DNA of 64,000 nt. Source: Brachionus manjavacas. Its lineage: Eukaryota > Rotifera > Eurotatoria > Ploima > Brachionidae. Numbering within the stretch: position 1 is the first letter of the stretch; each line of letters starts with the position of its first letter. The position numbers and the translations under genes are program-made. Shown here piece after piece: positions 23,801 through 36,290 of the stretch. Where the stretch lies: positions 620,001 to 684,000 of the forward strand of contig JAHQIY010000030.1 of assembly GCA_019054805.1 (NCBI GenBank), written 5' to 3'. A model generated the notes under the pieces. That model saw nothing but the letters and a program-made list of their open reading frames with translations, was not told the DNA's origin and did no database searches.

Positions 23801-24041
23801 CTAAAGTAAAGAAATAAATAAATTTACGACTCGTAAATCAAGCTGTTTATTAGAAAAAAAGTGAAAAAATTGGTCGCTTTGTCACTAGAAATGTCAATAA
23901 GTAAGGAAAAAATTAAATTAGCGCCTCGTAAATCAAGTTGTCCATTCGAAAATAAGGTAAAAAATGGTCATTTTTTCACTTAAGATTTCTTAAATTTAAG
24001 AAATAAGTAAATTTACACCTCGTAAATCAAGTTGTCCATTA
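23792..24041 (-). repeat. Right arm of the inverted repeat flanking the orientation switch
   Basis: This is the reverse complement of 22,331-22,580 with a few differences (for example CGACTCG for CGCCTCG, and AAAAAATTAAATT for AAATAATTAAATT). It begins at the orientation switch itself. Beyond about 24,018 the sequence stops matching the region left of 22,331. Instead it resembles, in inverted form, the TTTTAACCTCATTTTC monomer of about 4,500-4,610. Confidence 0.8.
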
Positions 24042-24189
24042 GAAAATGAGGTTAAAATTTGTCGCTTTTTCACTCAAGTTTTCCTAAAGAAAAGAAATAA
24101 GAAAATATACGCCTCGTAAATCAAGTTGTCCATTCGAAAATAAAGTAAAAATTGGTCGCTTTTTCACTCAAGTTTTCCTAAAGTAAAGA

Positions 24190-27100
24190 AATAAGTAACT
24201 CTACGCCTCGTAAATCATGCTGTTCATTAGTAAATATGGTAATAATTGGTCGCTTTTTCACTCAATGTTTCCTAAAGTAAAGAAATAAGTAAATTTACGC
24301 CTCGTAAATCAAGCTGTTCATTAGAAAATAAGGTAAAAATTGGTTGCTTTGTCACTTAAGTTTTCTTAAATTAAAGAAAAAGTAAATTTACGCCTCGTAA
24401 ATCAAGCTGTTTATTAGAAAAAAAGTGAAAAAATTGGTCGCTTTGTCTCTAGAAATATCAATAAGTAAGGAAATAATTAAATTAGCGCCTCGTAAATCAA
24501 GTTGTCCATTCGAAAATAAGGTAAAAATTGGTCGCTTTTTCACTCAAGTTTTCCTAAAGTGAGGAAATAAGTAAATCTCCGCCTCGTTTATCAAGTTGTC
24601 CATTCGAAAATAAAGTAAAAATTGGTCGCTTTTTCACTCAAGTTTCCCTAAAGTAAAGCAAAAAGTAAATTTACGCTCGGAAATCAAGTTGTCTATTTGA
24701 AAATAAGGTAAAATTGGTCGCTTTTTCACTCAAGTTTTCCAAAAGGAAAGAAATAAGTAAATTTACGCCTCGTAAATCAAGTTGTCCATTCGAAAATAAA
24801 GTAAAAATTGGTCGCTTTTTCACTCAAGTTTTCCTAAAGTAAAGAAATAAGTAACTCTACGCCTCGTAAATCATGCTGTTCATTAGAAAAAAAGGGAAAA
24901 AATTGGTCGCTTTTTCACTCAATGTTTCCTAAAGTAAAGAAATAAGTAAATTTACGCCTCGTAAATCAAGCTGTTCATTAGAAAATAAGGTAAAAATTGG
25001 TTGCTTTGTCACTCAAGTTTTCCTAAAGTGAGGAAATAAGTAAATCTACGCCTCGTAAATCAAGTTGTCCATTCGAAAAAAAGGTAAAAATTGGTCGCTT
25101 TTTCACTCAAGTTTTCCTAAAGTGAGGAAATAAGTAAATCTACGCCTCGTAAATCAAGTTGTCCATTCGAAAATAAGGTAAGATTGGTCGCTTTTTCACT
25201 CAAGTTTCCCTAAAGTAAAGCAAAAAGTAAATTAACGTCTCGTAAATCAAGCTGTTCATTAGATAAAAAGTGAAAAAATTGGTCGCTTTGTCACTAGAAA
25301 TGTCAATAAGTAAGGAAATAATTAAATTAGCACCTCGTAAATCAAGTTGTCCATTCGAAAATAAGGTAAAAATTGGTCGCTTTTTCACTCAAGTTTTCCT
25401 AAAGGAAAGAAATAAGTAAATTTACGCCTCGTAAATCAAGTTGTCCATTCGAAAATAAGGTAAAATTGGTCGCTTTTTCACTCAAGTTTCCCTAAAGTAA
25501 AGCAAAAAGTAAATTTACGCCTCGGAAATCAAGTTGTCCATTCGAAAATAAGGTAAAATTGGTCGCTTTGTCACTCAAGTTTTCCTAAAGGAAATAAATA
25601 AGTAAATTTTCGCCTCGAATATCAAGTTGTCCATTCGAAAATAAGGTAAAAATTGGTCGCTTTTTCACTCAAGTTTTCCTAAAGTAAAGAAATAAGTAAC
25701 TCTACGCCTCGTAAATCAAGTTGTCCATTCGAAAATAAGGTAAAATTGGTCGCTTTGTCACTCAAGTTTTCCTAAAGGAAAGAAATAAGTAAATTTCGCC
25801 TCGGAAATCAAGTTGTCCATTCGAAAATAAGGTAAAAATTGGTCGCTTTTTCATTCAATGTTTCCTAAAGTAAAGAAATAAGTAAATTTACGCCTCGTAA
25901 ATCAAGCTGTTCGTAAGAAAAATAAGGTTAAAATTGGTCGCTTTTTCACTCAAGTTTTCCAAAAGGAAAGAAATAAGTAAATTTACGCCTCGTAAATCAA
26001 GTTGTCCATTCGAAAATAAGGTAAAAATTGGTCGCTTTTATACTCAAGTTTTCCTAAAGTAAGGAAATAAGTAAATATACGCCTCGTAAATCAAGCTGTT
26101 CGTTAGAAAAAAAGGGCAAAATTGGTTGCTTTTTCACTCAAGTTTTCCTAAAAAAAAGCAAAAAGTAAACTTACGTCTCGTAAATCAAGCTGTTCATTAG
26201 ATAAAAAGTGAATAAATTGGTCGCTTTGTCACTAGAAATGTCAATAAGTAAGGAAATAATTAGATTAGCGCCTCGTAAATCAGGCTGTTCATTCGAAAAT
26301 AAGGTAAAATTGGTCGCTTTTTCACTCAAGTTTCCCTAAAGTAAAGCAAAAAGTAAATTTACGTCTCGTAAATCAAGCTGTTTATTAGAAAAAAAATGTG
26401 AAAAAATTGGTCGCTATGTCACTAGATATGTCAATAAGTAAGAAAATAATTAATTTAGCGCCTCGTAAATCAAGTTGTCCATTCGAAAATAAGGTAAAAA
26501 TTGGTCGCTTTTTCACTCATGTTTTCCTAAAGTAAAGAAATAAGTAACTCTACGCCTCGTATATCATGCTGTTCATTAGAAAAAAAGGGAAAAAATTGGT
26601 CGCTTTTTCACTCAATGTTTCCTAAAGTAAAGAAATAAGTAAATTTACGCCTCGTAAATCAAGTTGTCCATTCGAAAATAAGGTAAAATTGGTCGCTTTT
26701 TCAGTCAAGTTTCCCTAAAGTAAAGAAATAAGTAAATTTACGCCTCGGAAATCAAGTTGTCCATTCGAAAATAAGGTAAAAATTGGTCGCTTTTTCACTC
26801 AAGTTTTCCTAAAGTAAAGAAATAAGTAACTCTACGCCTCGTATATCATGCTGTTCATTAGAAAAAAAGGGAAAAAATTGGTCGCTTTTTCACTCAATGT
26901 TTCCTAAAGTAAAGAAATAAGTAAATTTACGCCTCGGAAATCAAGTTGTCCATTCGAAAATAAGGTAAAATTGGTCGCTTTTTAACTCAAGTTTTCCTAA
27001 AGGAAAGAAATAAGTAAATTTACGCCTCGGAAATCAAGTTGTCCATTCGAAAATAAGGTAAAAATTGGTCGCTTTTTCACTCAAGTTTTCCTAAAGTAAA

Positions 27101-28600
27101 GAAATAAGTAACTCTACGCCTCGTATATCATGCTGTTCATTAGAAAAAAAGGGAAAAAATTGGTCGCTTTTTCACTCAATGTTTCCTAAAGTAAAGAAAT
27201 AAGTAAATTTACGCCTCGGAAATCAAGTTGTCCATTCGAAAATAAGGTAAAATTGGTCGCTTTTTAACTCAAGTTTTCCTAAAGGAAAGAAATAAGTAAC
27301 TCTACGCCTCGTATATCATGCTGTTCATTAGAAAAAAAGGGAAAAAATTGGTCGCTTTTTCACTCAATGTTTCCTAAAGGAAAGAAATAAGTAAATTTAC
27401 GCCTCGGAAATCAAGTTGTCCATTCGAAAATAAGGTAAAAATTGGTCGCTTTTTCACTCAAGTTTTCCTAAAGTAAAGAAATAAGTAACTCTACGCCTCG
27501 TATATCATGCTGTTCATTAGAAAAAAAGGATAAAATTGGTCGATTTTTCACTCAATGTTTCCTAAAGTAAAGAAATAAGTAAATTTACGCCTCGTAAATC
27601 AAGTTGTCCATTCGAAAATAAGGTAAAATTGGTCGCTTTTTAACTCAAGTTTTCCTAAAGGAAAGAAATAAGTAAATTTACGTCTCGTAAATCAAGCTGT
27701 TCGTTAGAAAAAAAGGGCAAAATTGGTCGCTTTTTCACTCAATGTTTCCTAAAGTAAAGAAATAAGTAAATTTACGCCTCGTAAATCAAGCTGTTCATTA
27801 GAAAATAAGGTAAAAATTGGTCGCTTTTTCACTCAAGTTTTCCTAAAGTGAGGAAATAAGTAAATCTACGCCTCGGAAATCAAGTTGTCCATTCGAAAAT
27901 AAGGTAAAATTGGTCGCTTTTTCACTCAAGTTTTCCTAAAGGAAAGAAATAAGTAAATTTACGCCTCGGAAATCAAGTTGTCCATTCGAAAATAAGGTAA
28001 AAATTGGTCGCTTTTTCACTCAAGTTTTCCTAAAGTAAAGAAATAAGTAACTCTACGCCTCGTATATCATGCTGTTCATTAGAAAAAAAGGGAAAAAATT
28101 GGTCGCTTTTTCACTCAATGTTTCCTAAAGTAAAGAAATAAGTAAATTTACGCCTCGTAAATCAAGTTGTCCATTCGAAAATAAGGTAAAATTGGTCGCT
28201 TTGTCACTCAAGTTTTCCTAAAGGAAAGAAATAAGTAAATTTCGCCTCGGAAATCAAGTTGTCCATTCGAAAATAAGGTAAAAATTGGTCGCTTTTTCAC
28301 TCAAGTTTTCCTAAAGTGAGGAAATAAGTAAATTTACGTCTCGTAAATCAAGCTGTTCGTTAGAAAAAAAGGGCAAAATTGGTCGCTTTTTCACTCAATG
28401 TTTCCTAAAGTAAAGAAATAAGTAAATTTACGCCTCGTAAATCAAGTTGTCCATTCGAAAATAAGGTAAAAATTGGTCGCTTTTTCACTCAAGTTTTCCT
28501 AAAGTAAAGAAATAAGTAACTCTACGCCTCGTATATCAAGTTGTCCATTCAAAAATAAGGTAAAAATTGGTCGCTTTTTCACTCAAGTTTTCCTAAAGTA
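24190..28600 (-). repeat. State-1-rich reverse A region with 281-283 bp trimers
   Basis: The marker GTAACTCTACGCCTCGTA followed by ATCATGCTG starts near 24,199, 24,853, 26,544, 26,827, 27,108, 27,296, 27,485 and 28,047. Intervals of 283 and 281 bp define a trimer, 188-189 bp a dimer and 562 bp two trimers. Most monomers carry the state-1 segment TCACTCAAGTTTTCC, sometimes mutated to TCACTCAATGTTTCC, and a distinctive GGAAATCAAGTTGTCC core in which TAC of TTTACGAGG is changed. No gene is present. Confidence 0.82.
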
Positions 28601-31565
28601 AAGCAAAAAGTAAATTTACGTCTCGTAAATCAAGCTGTTAATTAGAAAAAAAATGAAAAAATTGGTCGCTTTGTCACTAGAAATGTCAATAAGTAAGGAA
28701 ATAATTAAATTAGCGCCTCGTAAATCAAGTTGTCCATTCGAAAATAAGGTAAAAATTGGTCGCTTTGTCACTCAAGTTTTCCTAAAGTGAGGAAATAAGT
28801 AAATCTACGCCTCGTAATTAAAGTTGTCCATTCGAAAATAAGGTAAGATTGGTCTCTTTTTCACTCAAGTTTCCCTAAAGTAAAGCAAAAAGTAAATTAA
28901 CGTCTCGTAAATCAAGCTGTTAATTAGAAAAAAAATGAAAAAATTGGTCGCTTTGTCACTAGAAATGTCAATAAGTAAGGAAATAATTAAATTAGCGCCT
29001 CGTAAATAAAGTTGTCCATTCAAAAATAAGGTAAAAATTGGTCGCTTTTTCACTCAAGTTTTCCTAAAGTAAAGCAAAAAGTAAATTTACGTCTCGTAAA
29101 TCAAGCTGTTAATTAGAAAAAAAATGAAAAAATTGGTCGCTTTGTCACTAGAAATGTCAATAAGTAAGGAAATAATTAAATTAGCGCCTCGTAAATCAAG
29201 TTGTCCATTCGAAAATAAGGTAAAAATTGGTCGCTTTGTCACTAGAAATGTCAATAAGTAAGGAAATAATTAAATTAGCACCTCGTAAATCAAGTTGTCC
29301 ATTCGAAAATAAGGTAAAAATTGGTCGCTTTTTCACTCAAGTTTTCCTAAAGTGAGGAAATAAGTAAATCTACGCCTCGTAAATCAAGTTGTCCATTCGA
29401 AAATAAGGTAAAATTGGTCGCTTTGTCACTTAAAAAAGTAAATAAGTAAGAAAATAATTAGATTAGCGCCTCGTAAATCAAGTTGTCCATTCGTAAATAA
29501 GGGAAGATTGGTCTCTTTTTTACTCAAGTTTTCCTAAAGTAAAGCAAAAAATAAATTTTCGTCTCGTAAATCAAGCTGTTCGTTAGATAAAAAGTGAAAA
29601 AATTGGTCGCTTTGTCACTAGAAATGTCAATAAGTAAAGAAATAAGTAAATTAGCGCCTCGTAAATCAAGTTGTCCATTCGAAAATAAGGTAAAAATTGG
29701 TCGCTTTTTCACTCAAGTTTTCCTAAAGTAAGGAAATAAGTAAATTTACGCCTCGTAAATCAAGCTGTTCGTTAGAAAAAATGTGAAAAAATTGGTCGCT
29801 TTGTCACTTAAGTTTTCCTAAAGTAAAGCAAAAAGTAAATTTACGTCTCGTAAATCAAGCTGTTCATTAGATAAAAAGTCAAAAAATTGGTCGCTTTGTC
29901 ACTAGAAATGTCAATAAGTAAGGAAATAATTAAATTAGCGCCTCGTAAATCAAGTTGTCCATTCGAAAATAAGGTAAAAATTTGTCGCTTTGTCACTTAA
30001 AAAAGTCAATAAGTAAGAAAATAAATAAATTAGCGCCCCGTAAATCAAGTTGTCCATTCGAAAAAAAGGTAAAAATTGGTGGCCTTTTCACTTAAGTTTT
30101 CCTAAAGTAAAGAAATAAGTAAATTTACGCCTCGTAAATCAAGCTGTTCATTAAAAAATAAGGGAAAAAATTGGTCGCTTTGTCACTAGAAATGTCAATA
30201 AGTAAGGAAATTAGTAAATTTTGGCCTCGTAAATCAAGTTGTCCATTCGAAAATAAGGTAAAAATTTGTCGCTTTGTCACTTAAAAAAGTCAATAAGTAA
30301 GAAAATAATTAAATTAGCGCCCCGTAAATCAAGTTGTCCATTCGAAAAAAAGGTAAAAATTTGTGGCCTTTTCACTCAAGTATTCCTAAAGTAAAGGAAT
30401 AAATAAATTTATGCCTCGTAAATCAAGCTGTTTATTAGAAAAAAAGTGAAAAAATTGGTCGCTTTGTCACTAGAAATGTCAAAAAGTAAAGAAATAAGAA
30501 AATTTTCGCCTCGTAAATCAAGCTGTTCATTAAAAAACAACGGAAAAAATTGGTCGCTCTTTCACTCAAGTATTCCTAAAGTAAAGAAATAAATAAATTT
30601 ACGCCTCGTAAATCAAGCTGTTTATTAGAAAAAAAGAAAAAAAATTGGTCGCTTTGTCACTAAAAATGTCTTTAAGTAAGGAAATAATTAAATTACCGCC
30701 TCGTAAATCAAGCTGTTTATTAGAAAAAATTGGTCGCTTTGTCACTAGAAATGTCAAAAAGTAAAGAAATAAGAAAATTTTCGCCTCGTAAATCAGGCTG
30801 TTCATTAAAAAATAACGGAAAAAATTGGTCGCTTTGTCACTAGAAATGTCAATAAGTAAAGAAATAAGCAAATTTTCGCCTCGTAAATAAAGCTGTTCAT
30901 TCAAAAAATAAGGGAAAAAATTGGTCGCTTTGTCACTAGAAATGTCAATAAGTAAAGAAATAAGCAAATTTTCGCTTCGTAAATAAAGCTGTTCATTTAA
31001 AAAATAAGGTAAAAATTGGTCGCTCTTTCAATCAAGTATTCCTAAAGTAAAGAAAAATGTAAATTTTAGCCACGTAAACAAGGCTGTTCATTAGAAAATA
31101 AGGAAAAAAATTGGTCGCTTTGTCACTAAAAATGTCAATAAGTAAGGAAATAATTAAATTACCGCCTCGTAAATCAAGTTATCCATTCAAAAATAACGTA
31201 AAAATTGGTCGCTCTTTCACCCAAGTATTCCTAAAGTAAAGAAAGAAATAAATATACGCCTCGTAAATCAAGCTGTTTATTAGAAAATAAGGGAAAAAAT
31301 TGGTCGCTTTGTCACTTGAAATGTCAAAAAGTAAAGAAATGAGAAAATTTTCGCCTCGTAAATAAAGCTGTTCATTCAAAAAAAAAAGGGAAAAAATTGG
31401 TCTCTTTGTCACTAGAAATGTCAATAAGTAAGGAAATAATTAAATTAGCGCCTCGTAAATCAAGTTGTCAATTCGAAAATAAGGTAAAAATTGGTGGCCT
31501 TTTCACTTAAGTTTTCCTAAAGTAAAGAAATAAGTAAATTTACGCCTCGTAAATCAAGCTGTTTA
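28601..31565 (-). repeat. Mixed state-1/state-2 reverse A region
   Basis: About 31 monomers alternate between state 1 and state 2 without a single dominant higher-order period. Repeated local units include the TTAATTAGAAAAAAAATG monomer (near 28,640, 28,920 and 29,105, with the last two 185-190 bp apart). State-2 monomers are frequent, so open frames on the minus strand lengthen here, including one of 122 codons at 30,599-30,967 that is a repeat artefact. Confidence 0.75.
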
Positions 31566-33000
31566 TTAGAAAATAAGGGAAAAAATTGGTCGCTTTGTCA
31601 CTTGAAATGTCAAAAAGTAAAGAAATAAGAAAATTTTCGCCTCGTAAATCAAGCTGTTAATTCCAAAAATAAGGGAAAAAATTGGTCGCTTTGTCACTTG
31701 AAATGTCAAATAGTAAAGAAATGAGAAAATTTTCGCCTCGTAAATAAAGCTGTTCATTCAAAAAAAAAGGGAAAAAATTGGTCTCTTTGTCACTAGAAAT
31801 GTCAATAAGTAAGGAAATAATTAAATTAGTGCCTCGTAAATCAAGTTGTCAATTCGAAAATAAGGTAAAAATTGGTGGCCTTTTCACTTAAGTTTTCCTA
31901 AAGTAAAGAAATAAGTAAATTTACGCCTCGTAAATCAAGCTGTTCGTTAGAAATAAAGGGAAAAAGTTGGTCGCTTTGTCACTAGAAATGTCAATAAGTA
32001 AAGAAATAAGCAAATTTTCGCCTCGTAAACAAAGCTGTTCATTAGAAAATAAGAGAAAAAATTGGTCGCTCTTTCACTCAAGTATTCCTAAAGTAAAGAA
32101 ATAAGTAAATTTACGCTTCGTAAATCAAGCTGTTCATTCAAAAAATAAGGGACCAAATTGGTCGCTTTGTGACTAGAAATGTCAATAAGTAAGGAAATTA
32201 TTAAATTAGCGCCTCGTAAATCAAGTTGTTCATTCGAAAATAAGGTAAAAATTGGTGGCCTTTTCACTTAAGTTTTCCTAAAGTAAAGAAATAAGTAAAT
32301 TTTCGCCTCGTAAACAAAGCTGTTCATTAGAAAATAAGGGAAAAAATTGGTCGCTTTGTCACTTGAAATGTCAAATAGTAAAGAAATGAGAAAATTTTCG
32401 CCTCGTAAATAAAGCTGTTCATTCAAAAAAAAAGGGAAAAAATTGGTCTCTTTGTCACTAGAAATGTCAATAAGTAAGGAAATAATTAAATTAGTGCCTC
32501 GTAAATCAAGTTGTCAATTCGAAAATAAGGTAAAAATTGGTGGCCTTTTCACTTAAGTTTTCCTAAAGTAAAGAAATAAGTAAATTTACGCCTCGTAAAT
32601 CAAGCTGTTCGTTAGAAATAAAGGGAAAAAGTTGGTCGCTTTGTCACTAGAAATGTCAATAAGTAAAGAAATAAGCAAATTTTCGCCTCGTAAACAAAGC
32701 TGTTCATTAGAAAATAAGAGAAAAAATTGGTAGCTCTTTCACTCAAGTATTCCTAAAGTAAAGAAATAAGTAAATTTACGCTTCGTAAATCAAGCTGTTC
32801 ATTCAAAAAATAAGGGACCAAATTGGTCGCTTTGTGACTAGAAATGTCAATAAGTAAGGAAATTATTAAATTAGCGCCTCGTAAATCAAGTTGTTCATTC
32901 GAAAATAAGGTAAAAATTGGTGGCCTTTTCACTTAAGTTTTCCTAAAGTAAAGAAATAAGTAAATTTTCGCCTCGTAAACAAAGCTGTTCATTAGAAAAT
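31566..33000 (-). repeat. 665-bp heptamer tandem duplication
   Basis: The variant TCAAATAGTAAAGAAATGAG occurs at about 31,706 and 32,371, 665 bp apart. The following roughly 600 bp match almost completely, including the A9 run in CATTCAAAAAAAAAGGG, the AAATTAGTGCCTCG monomer, the GTTCGTTAGAAATAAAGGG monomer and the AATAAGGGACCAAATTGG monomer. The second copy ends near 33,000. Seven monomers of 95 bp account for the period. One base difference (GGTCGCTC versus GGTAGCTC) is visible near 32,732. Confidence 0.87.
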
Positions 33001-34129
33001 AAGAGAAAAAATTGGTCGCTTTTTCACTAAAAATGTCAAAAAGTAAGGAAATAATTAAATTACCGCCTCGTAAATCAAGTTGTCCATTCAAAAATAAGGT
33101 AAAAATTGGTCGCTTTTTCAATCAAGTATTCCTAAAGTAAAGAAATAAGTAAATTTACGCTTCGTAAATCAAGCTTTCCATTCGAAAATAAGGTAAAATT
33201 GGTCGCTTTTTCACTCAAGTTTTCCTAAAGTAAAGCAAAAGTAAAATTACGTCTCGTAAATCAAGCTGTTTATTAGAAAAAAGAGAAAAAATTGGTCGCT
33301 TTGTCACTAGAAATGTCAAAAAGTAAAGAAATAAGAAAATTTTCGCCTCGTAAATCAAGCTGTTAATTCAAAAAATAAGGGAAAAAATTGGTCGCTTTGT
33401 CACTTGAAATGTCAAAAAGTAAAGAAATAAGAAAATTTTCGCCTCGTAAATAAAGCTGTTCATTCAAAAAATAAGGGAAAAAATTGGTCGCTTTGTCACT
33501 AGAAATGTCAATAAGTAAGGAAATAATTAAATAAGCGCCTCGTAAATCAAGTTGTCCATTCGAAAATAAGGTAAAAATTGGTGGCCTTTTCACTTAAGTT
33601 TTCCTAAAGTAAAGAAATAAGTAAATTTACGCCTCGTAAATCAAGCTGTTCGTTTGAAATAAAGGGAAAAAGTTGGTCGCTTTTTCACTAGAAATGTCAA
33701 TAAGTAAGGAAATAATTAAATTAGCGCCTCGTAAATCAAGTTGTCAATTCGAAAATAAGGTAAAAATTGGTGGCCTTTTAACTTAAGTTTTCCTAAAGTA
33801 AAGAAATAAGTAAATTTACGACTCGTAAATCAAGCTGTTCGTTAGAAATAAAGGGAAAAAGTTGGTCGCTTTGTCACTAGAAATGTCAATAAGTAAAGAA
33901 ATAAGCAAATTTTCGCCTCGTAAACAAAGCTGTTCATTAGAAAATAAGAGAAAAAATTGGTGGCCTTTTCAAAAAGTTTTCCTAAAGTAAAGCAAAAAGT
34001 AAATTTACGTCTCGTAAATCAAGTTGTCCATTCAAAAATAAGGTAAAAATTGGTCGCTTTTTCAATCAAGTATTCCTAAAGTAAAGAAATAAGTAAATTT
34101 ACGCTTCGTAAATCAAGCTTTCCATTCGA

Positions 34130-36290
34130 AAATAAGGTAAAATTGGTCGCTTTTTCACTCAAGTTTTCCTAAAGTAAAGCAAAAAAGTAAAATTACGTCT
34201 CGTAAATCAAGCTGTTTATTAGAAAAAAAGTGAAAAAATTGGTCGCTTTGTCACTAGAAATGTCAAAAAGTAAAGAAATAAGAAAATTTTCGCCTCGTAA
34301 ATCAAGCTGTTAATTCAAAAAATAAGGGAAAAAATTGGTCGCTTTGTCACTAGAAATGTCAAAAAGTAAAGAAATAAGAAAATTTTCGCCTCGTAAATCA
34401 AGCTGTTAATTCAAAAAATAAGGGAAAAAATTGGTCGCTTTGTCACTTGAAATGACAAAAAGTAAAGAAATAAGAAAATTTTCGCCTCGTAAATCAAGCT
34501 GTTAATTCAAAAAATAAGGGAAAAAATTGGTCGCTTTGTCACTTGAAATGTCAAAAAGTAAAGAAATGAGAAAATTTTCGCCTCGTAAATAAAGCTGTTC
34601 ATTCAAAAAAAAAAGGGAAAAAATTGGTCTCTTTGTCACTAGAAATGTCAAAAAGTAAGGAAATAATTAAATTACCGCCTCGTAAATCAAGTTGTCCATT
34701 CAAAAATAAGGTAAAAATTGGTCGCTTTTTCAATCAAGTATTCCTAAAGTAAAGAAATAAGTAAATTTACGCTTCGTAAATCAAGCTTTCCATTCGAAAA
34801 TAAGGTAAAATTGGTCGCTTTTTCACTCAAGTTTTCCTAAAGTAAAGCAAAAAAGTAAAATTACGTCTCGTAAATCAAGCTGTTTATTAGAAAAAAAGTG
34901 AAAAAATTGGTCGCTTTGTCACTAGAAATGTCAAAAAGTAAAGAAATAAGAAAATTTTCGCCTCGTAAATCAAGCTGTTAATTCAAAAAATAAGTGAAAA
35001 AATTGGTCGCTTTGTCACTAGAAATGTCAAAAAGTAAAGAAATAAGAAAATTTTCGCCTCGTAAATAAAGCTGTTCATTCAAAAAATAAGGGAAAAAATT
35101 GGTCGCTTTGTCACTAGAAATGTCAATAAGTAAGGAAATAATTAAATTAGCGCCTCGTAAATCAAGTTGTCCATTCGAAAATAAGGTAAAAATTGGTGGC
35201 CTTTTCACTTAAGTTTTCCTAAAGTAAAGAAATAAGTAAATTTACGCCTCGTAAATCAAGCTTTTCGTTAGAAATAAAGGGAAAAAGTTGGTCGCTTTTT
35301 CACTAGAAATGTCAATAAGTAAGGAAATAATTAAATTACCGCCTCGTAAAATTAGCGCCTCGTAAATCAAGTTGTCCATTCGAAAATAAGGTAAAAATTG
35401 GTGGCCTTTTCACTTAAGTTTTCCTAAAGTAAAGAAATAAGTAAATTTTCGCCTCGTAAATAAAGCTGTTCATTAAAAAAATAAGAGAAAAAATTGGTCG
35501 CTTTGTCACTAAAAATGTCAAAAAGTAAGGAAATAATTAAATTACCGCCTCGTAAATCAAATTGTCCATTCAAAAATAAGGTAAAAATTGGTCGCTCTTT
35601 CAATCAAGTATTAGAAATAAGAAATAAGTTAATAAATAAGTTAATTTACGCTCCGTAAATCAAGCTTTCCATTCGAAAATAAGGTAAAATTGGTCGCTTT
35701 TTCACTCAAGTTTTCCTAAAGTAAAGAGATAAGTAAATATACGCCTCGTAAAACAAGTTGTCCATTCGAAAATAAGGTAAAAATTGGTCGCTTTGTCACT
35801 AGAAATTTCAATAAGTAAGGAAATAATTAAATTACCGCCTCCTAAATTAAGTTTTCCGTTAGAAAATAAGGTAAAAATTTGTCGCTCTTTCACTCAAGTA
35901 TTCCTAAAGTAAAGAAATAAGTAAATTTACGCCTCGTAAATCATACTGTTCATTAGAAAATAAGGTAAAAATTGGTCGCTCTTTCACTCAAGTTTTCCTA
36001 AAGTAAAGAAATAATTAAATTTACGCCTCGTAAATCAAGCTGTTCATTAAAAAAAGGGGAAAAAATTGATCGCTTTGTCACTCAAGTTTTCCTAAAGTAA
36101 AGCAAAAAGTAAATTTACGTCTCGTAAATCAAGCTGTTCATTAGAAAATAAGGTAAAAATTGGTCGCTCTTTCACTCAAGTTTTCCTAAAGTAAAGAAAT
36201 AAGTAAATTTACGCCTCGTAAATCAAGTTGTCCTTTCGAAAATAAGGTAAAATTAGTCGCTTTTTTACTGAAGTTTTCCTAAAGTAAAGC
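34130..36290 (-). repeat. 2.58-kb-spaced duplication, copy 1, with nested 668-bp heptamer
   Basis: Matches to copy 2 are fixed by rare marks: GCAAAAAAGTAAAATTACG at 34,179 (copy 2 at 36,761), CGCCTCGTAAAATTAGCGCC at 35,341 (37,922) and TTAGAAATAAGAAATAAG at 35,611 (38,192), all with an offset of 2,581-2,582. The CATACTGTTC variant at 35,942 matches 38,804 with an offset of 2,862. Inside the copy, GCAAAAAAGTAAAATTACG recurs 668 bp later (34,847), a seven-monomer tandem duplication that is also present in copy 2 and therefore predates the larger event. Confidence 0.87.

Noticed and set aside
23760..23850. Cruciform or replication origin at the inversion
   Set aside because: The immediately flanking monomers can pair through the ACGAGG/CCTCGT cores, but this follows from any head-to-head satellite junction. 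No independent origin feature is visible.
30599..30967. 122-codon open frame on the minus strand, the longest in the window
   Set aside because: It consists of four satellite monomers, mostly of the state-2 type that lacks the common stop. It has no distinct domain and recurs as fragments throughout the array.
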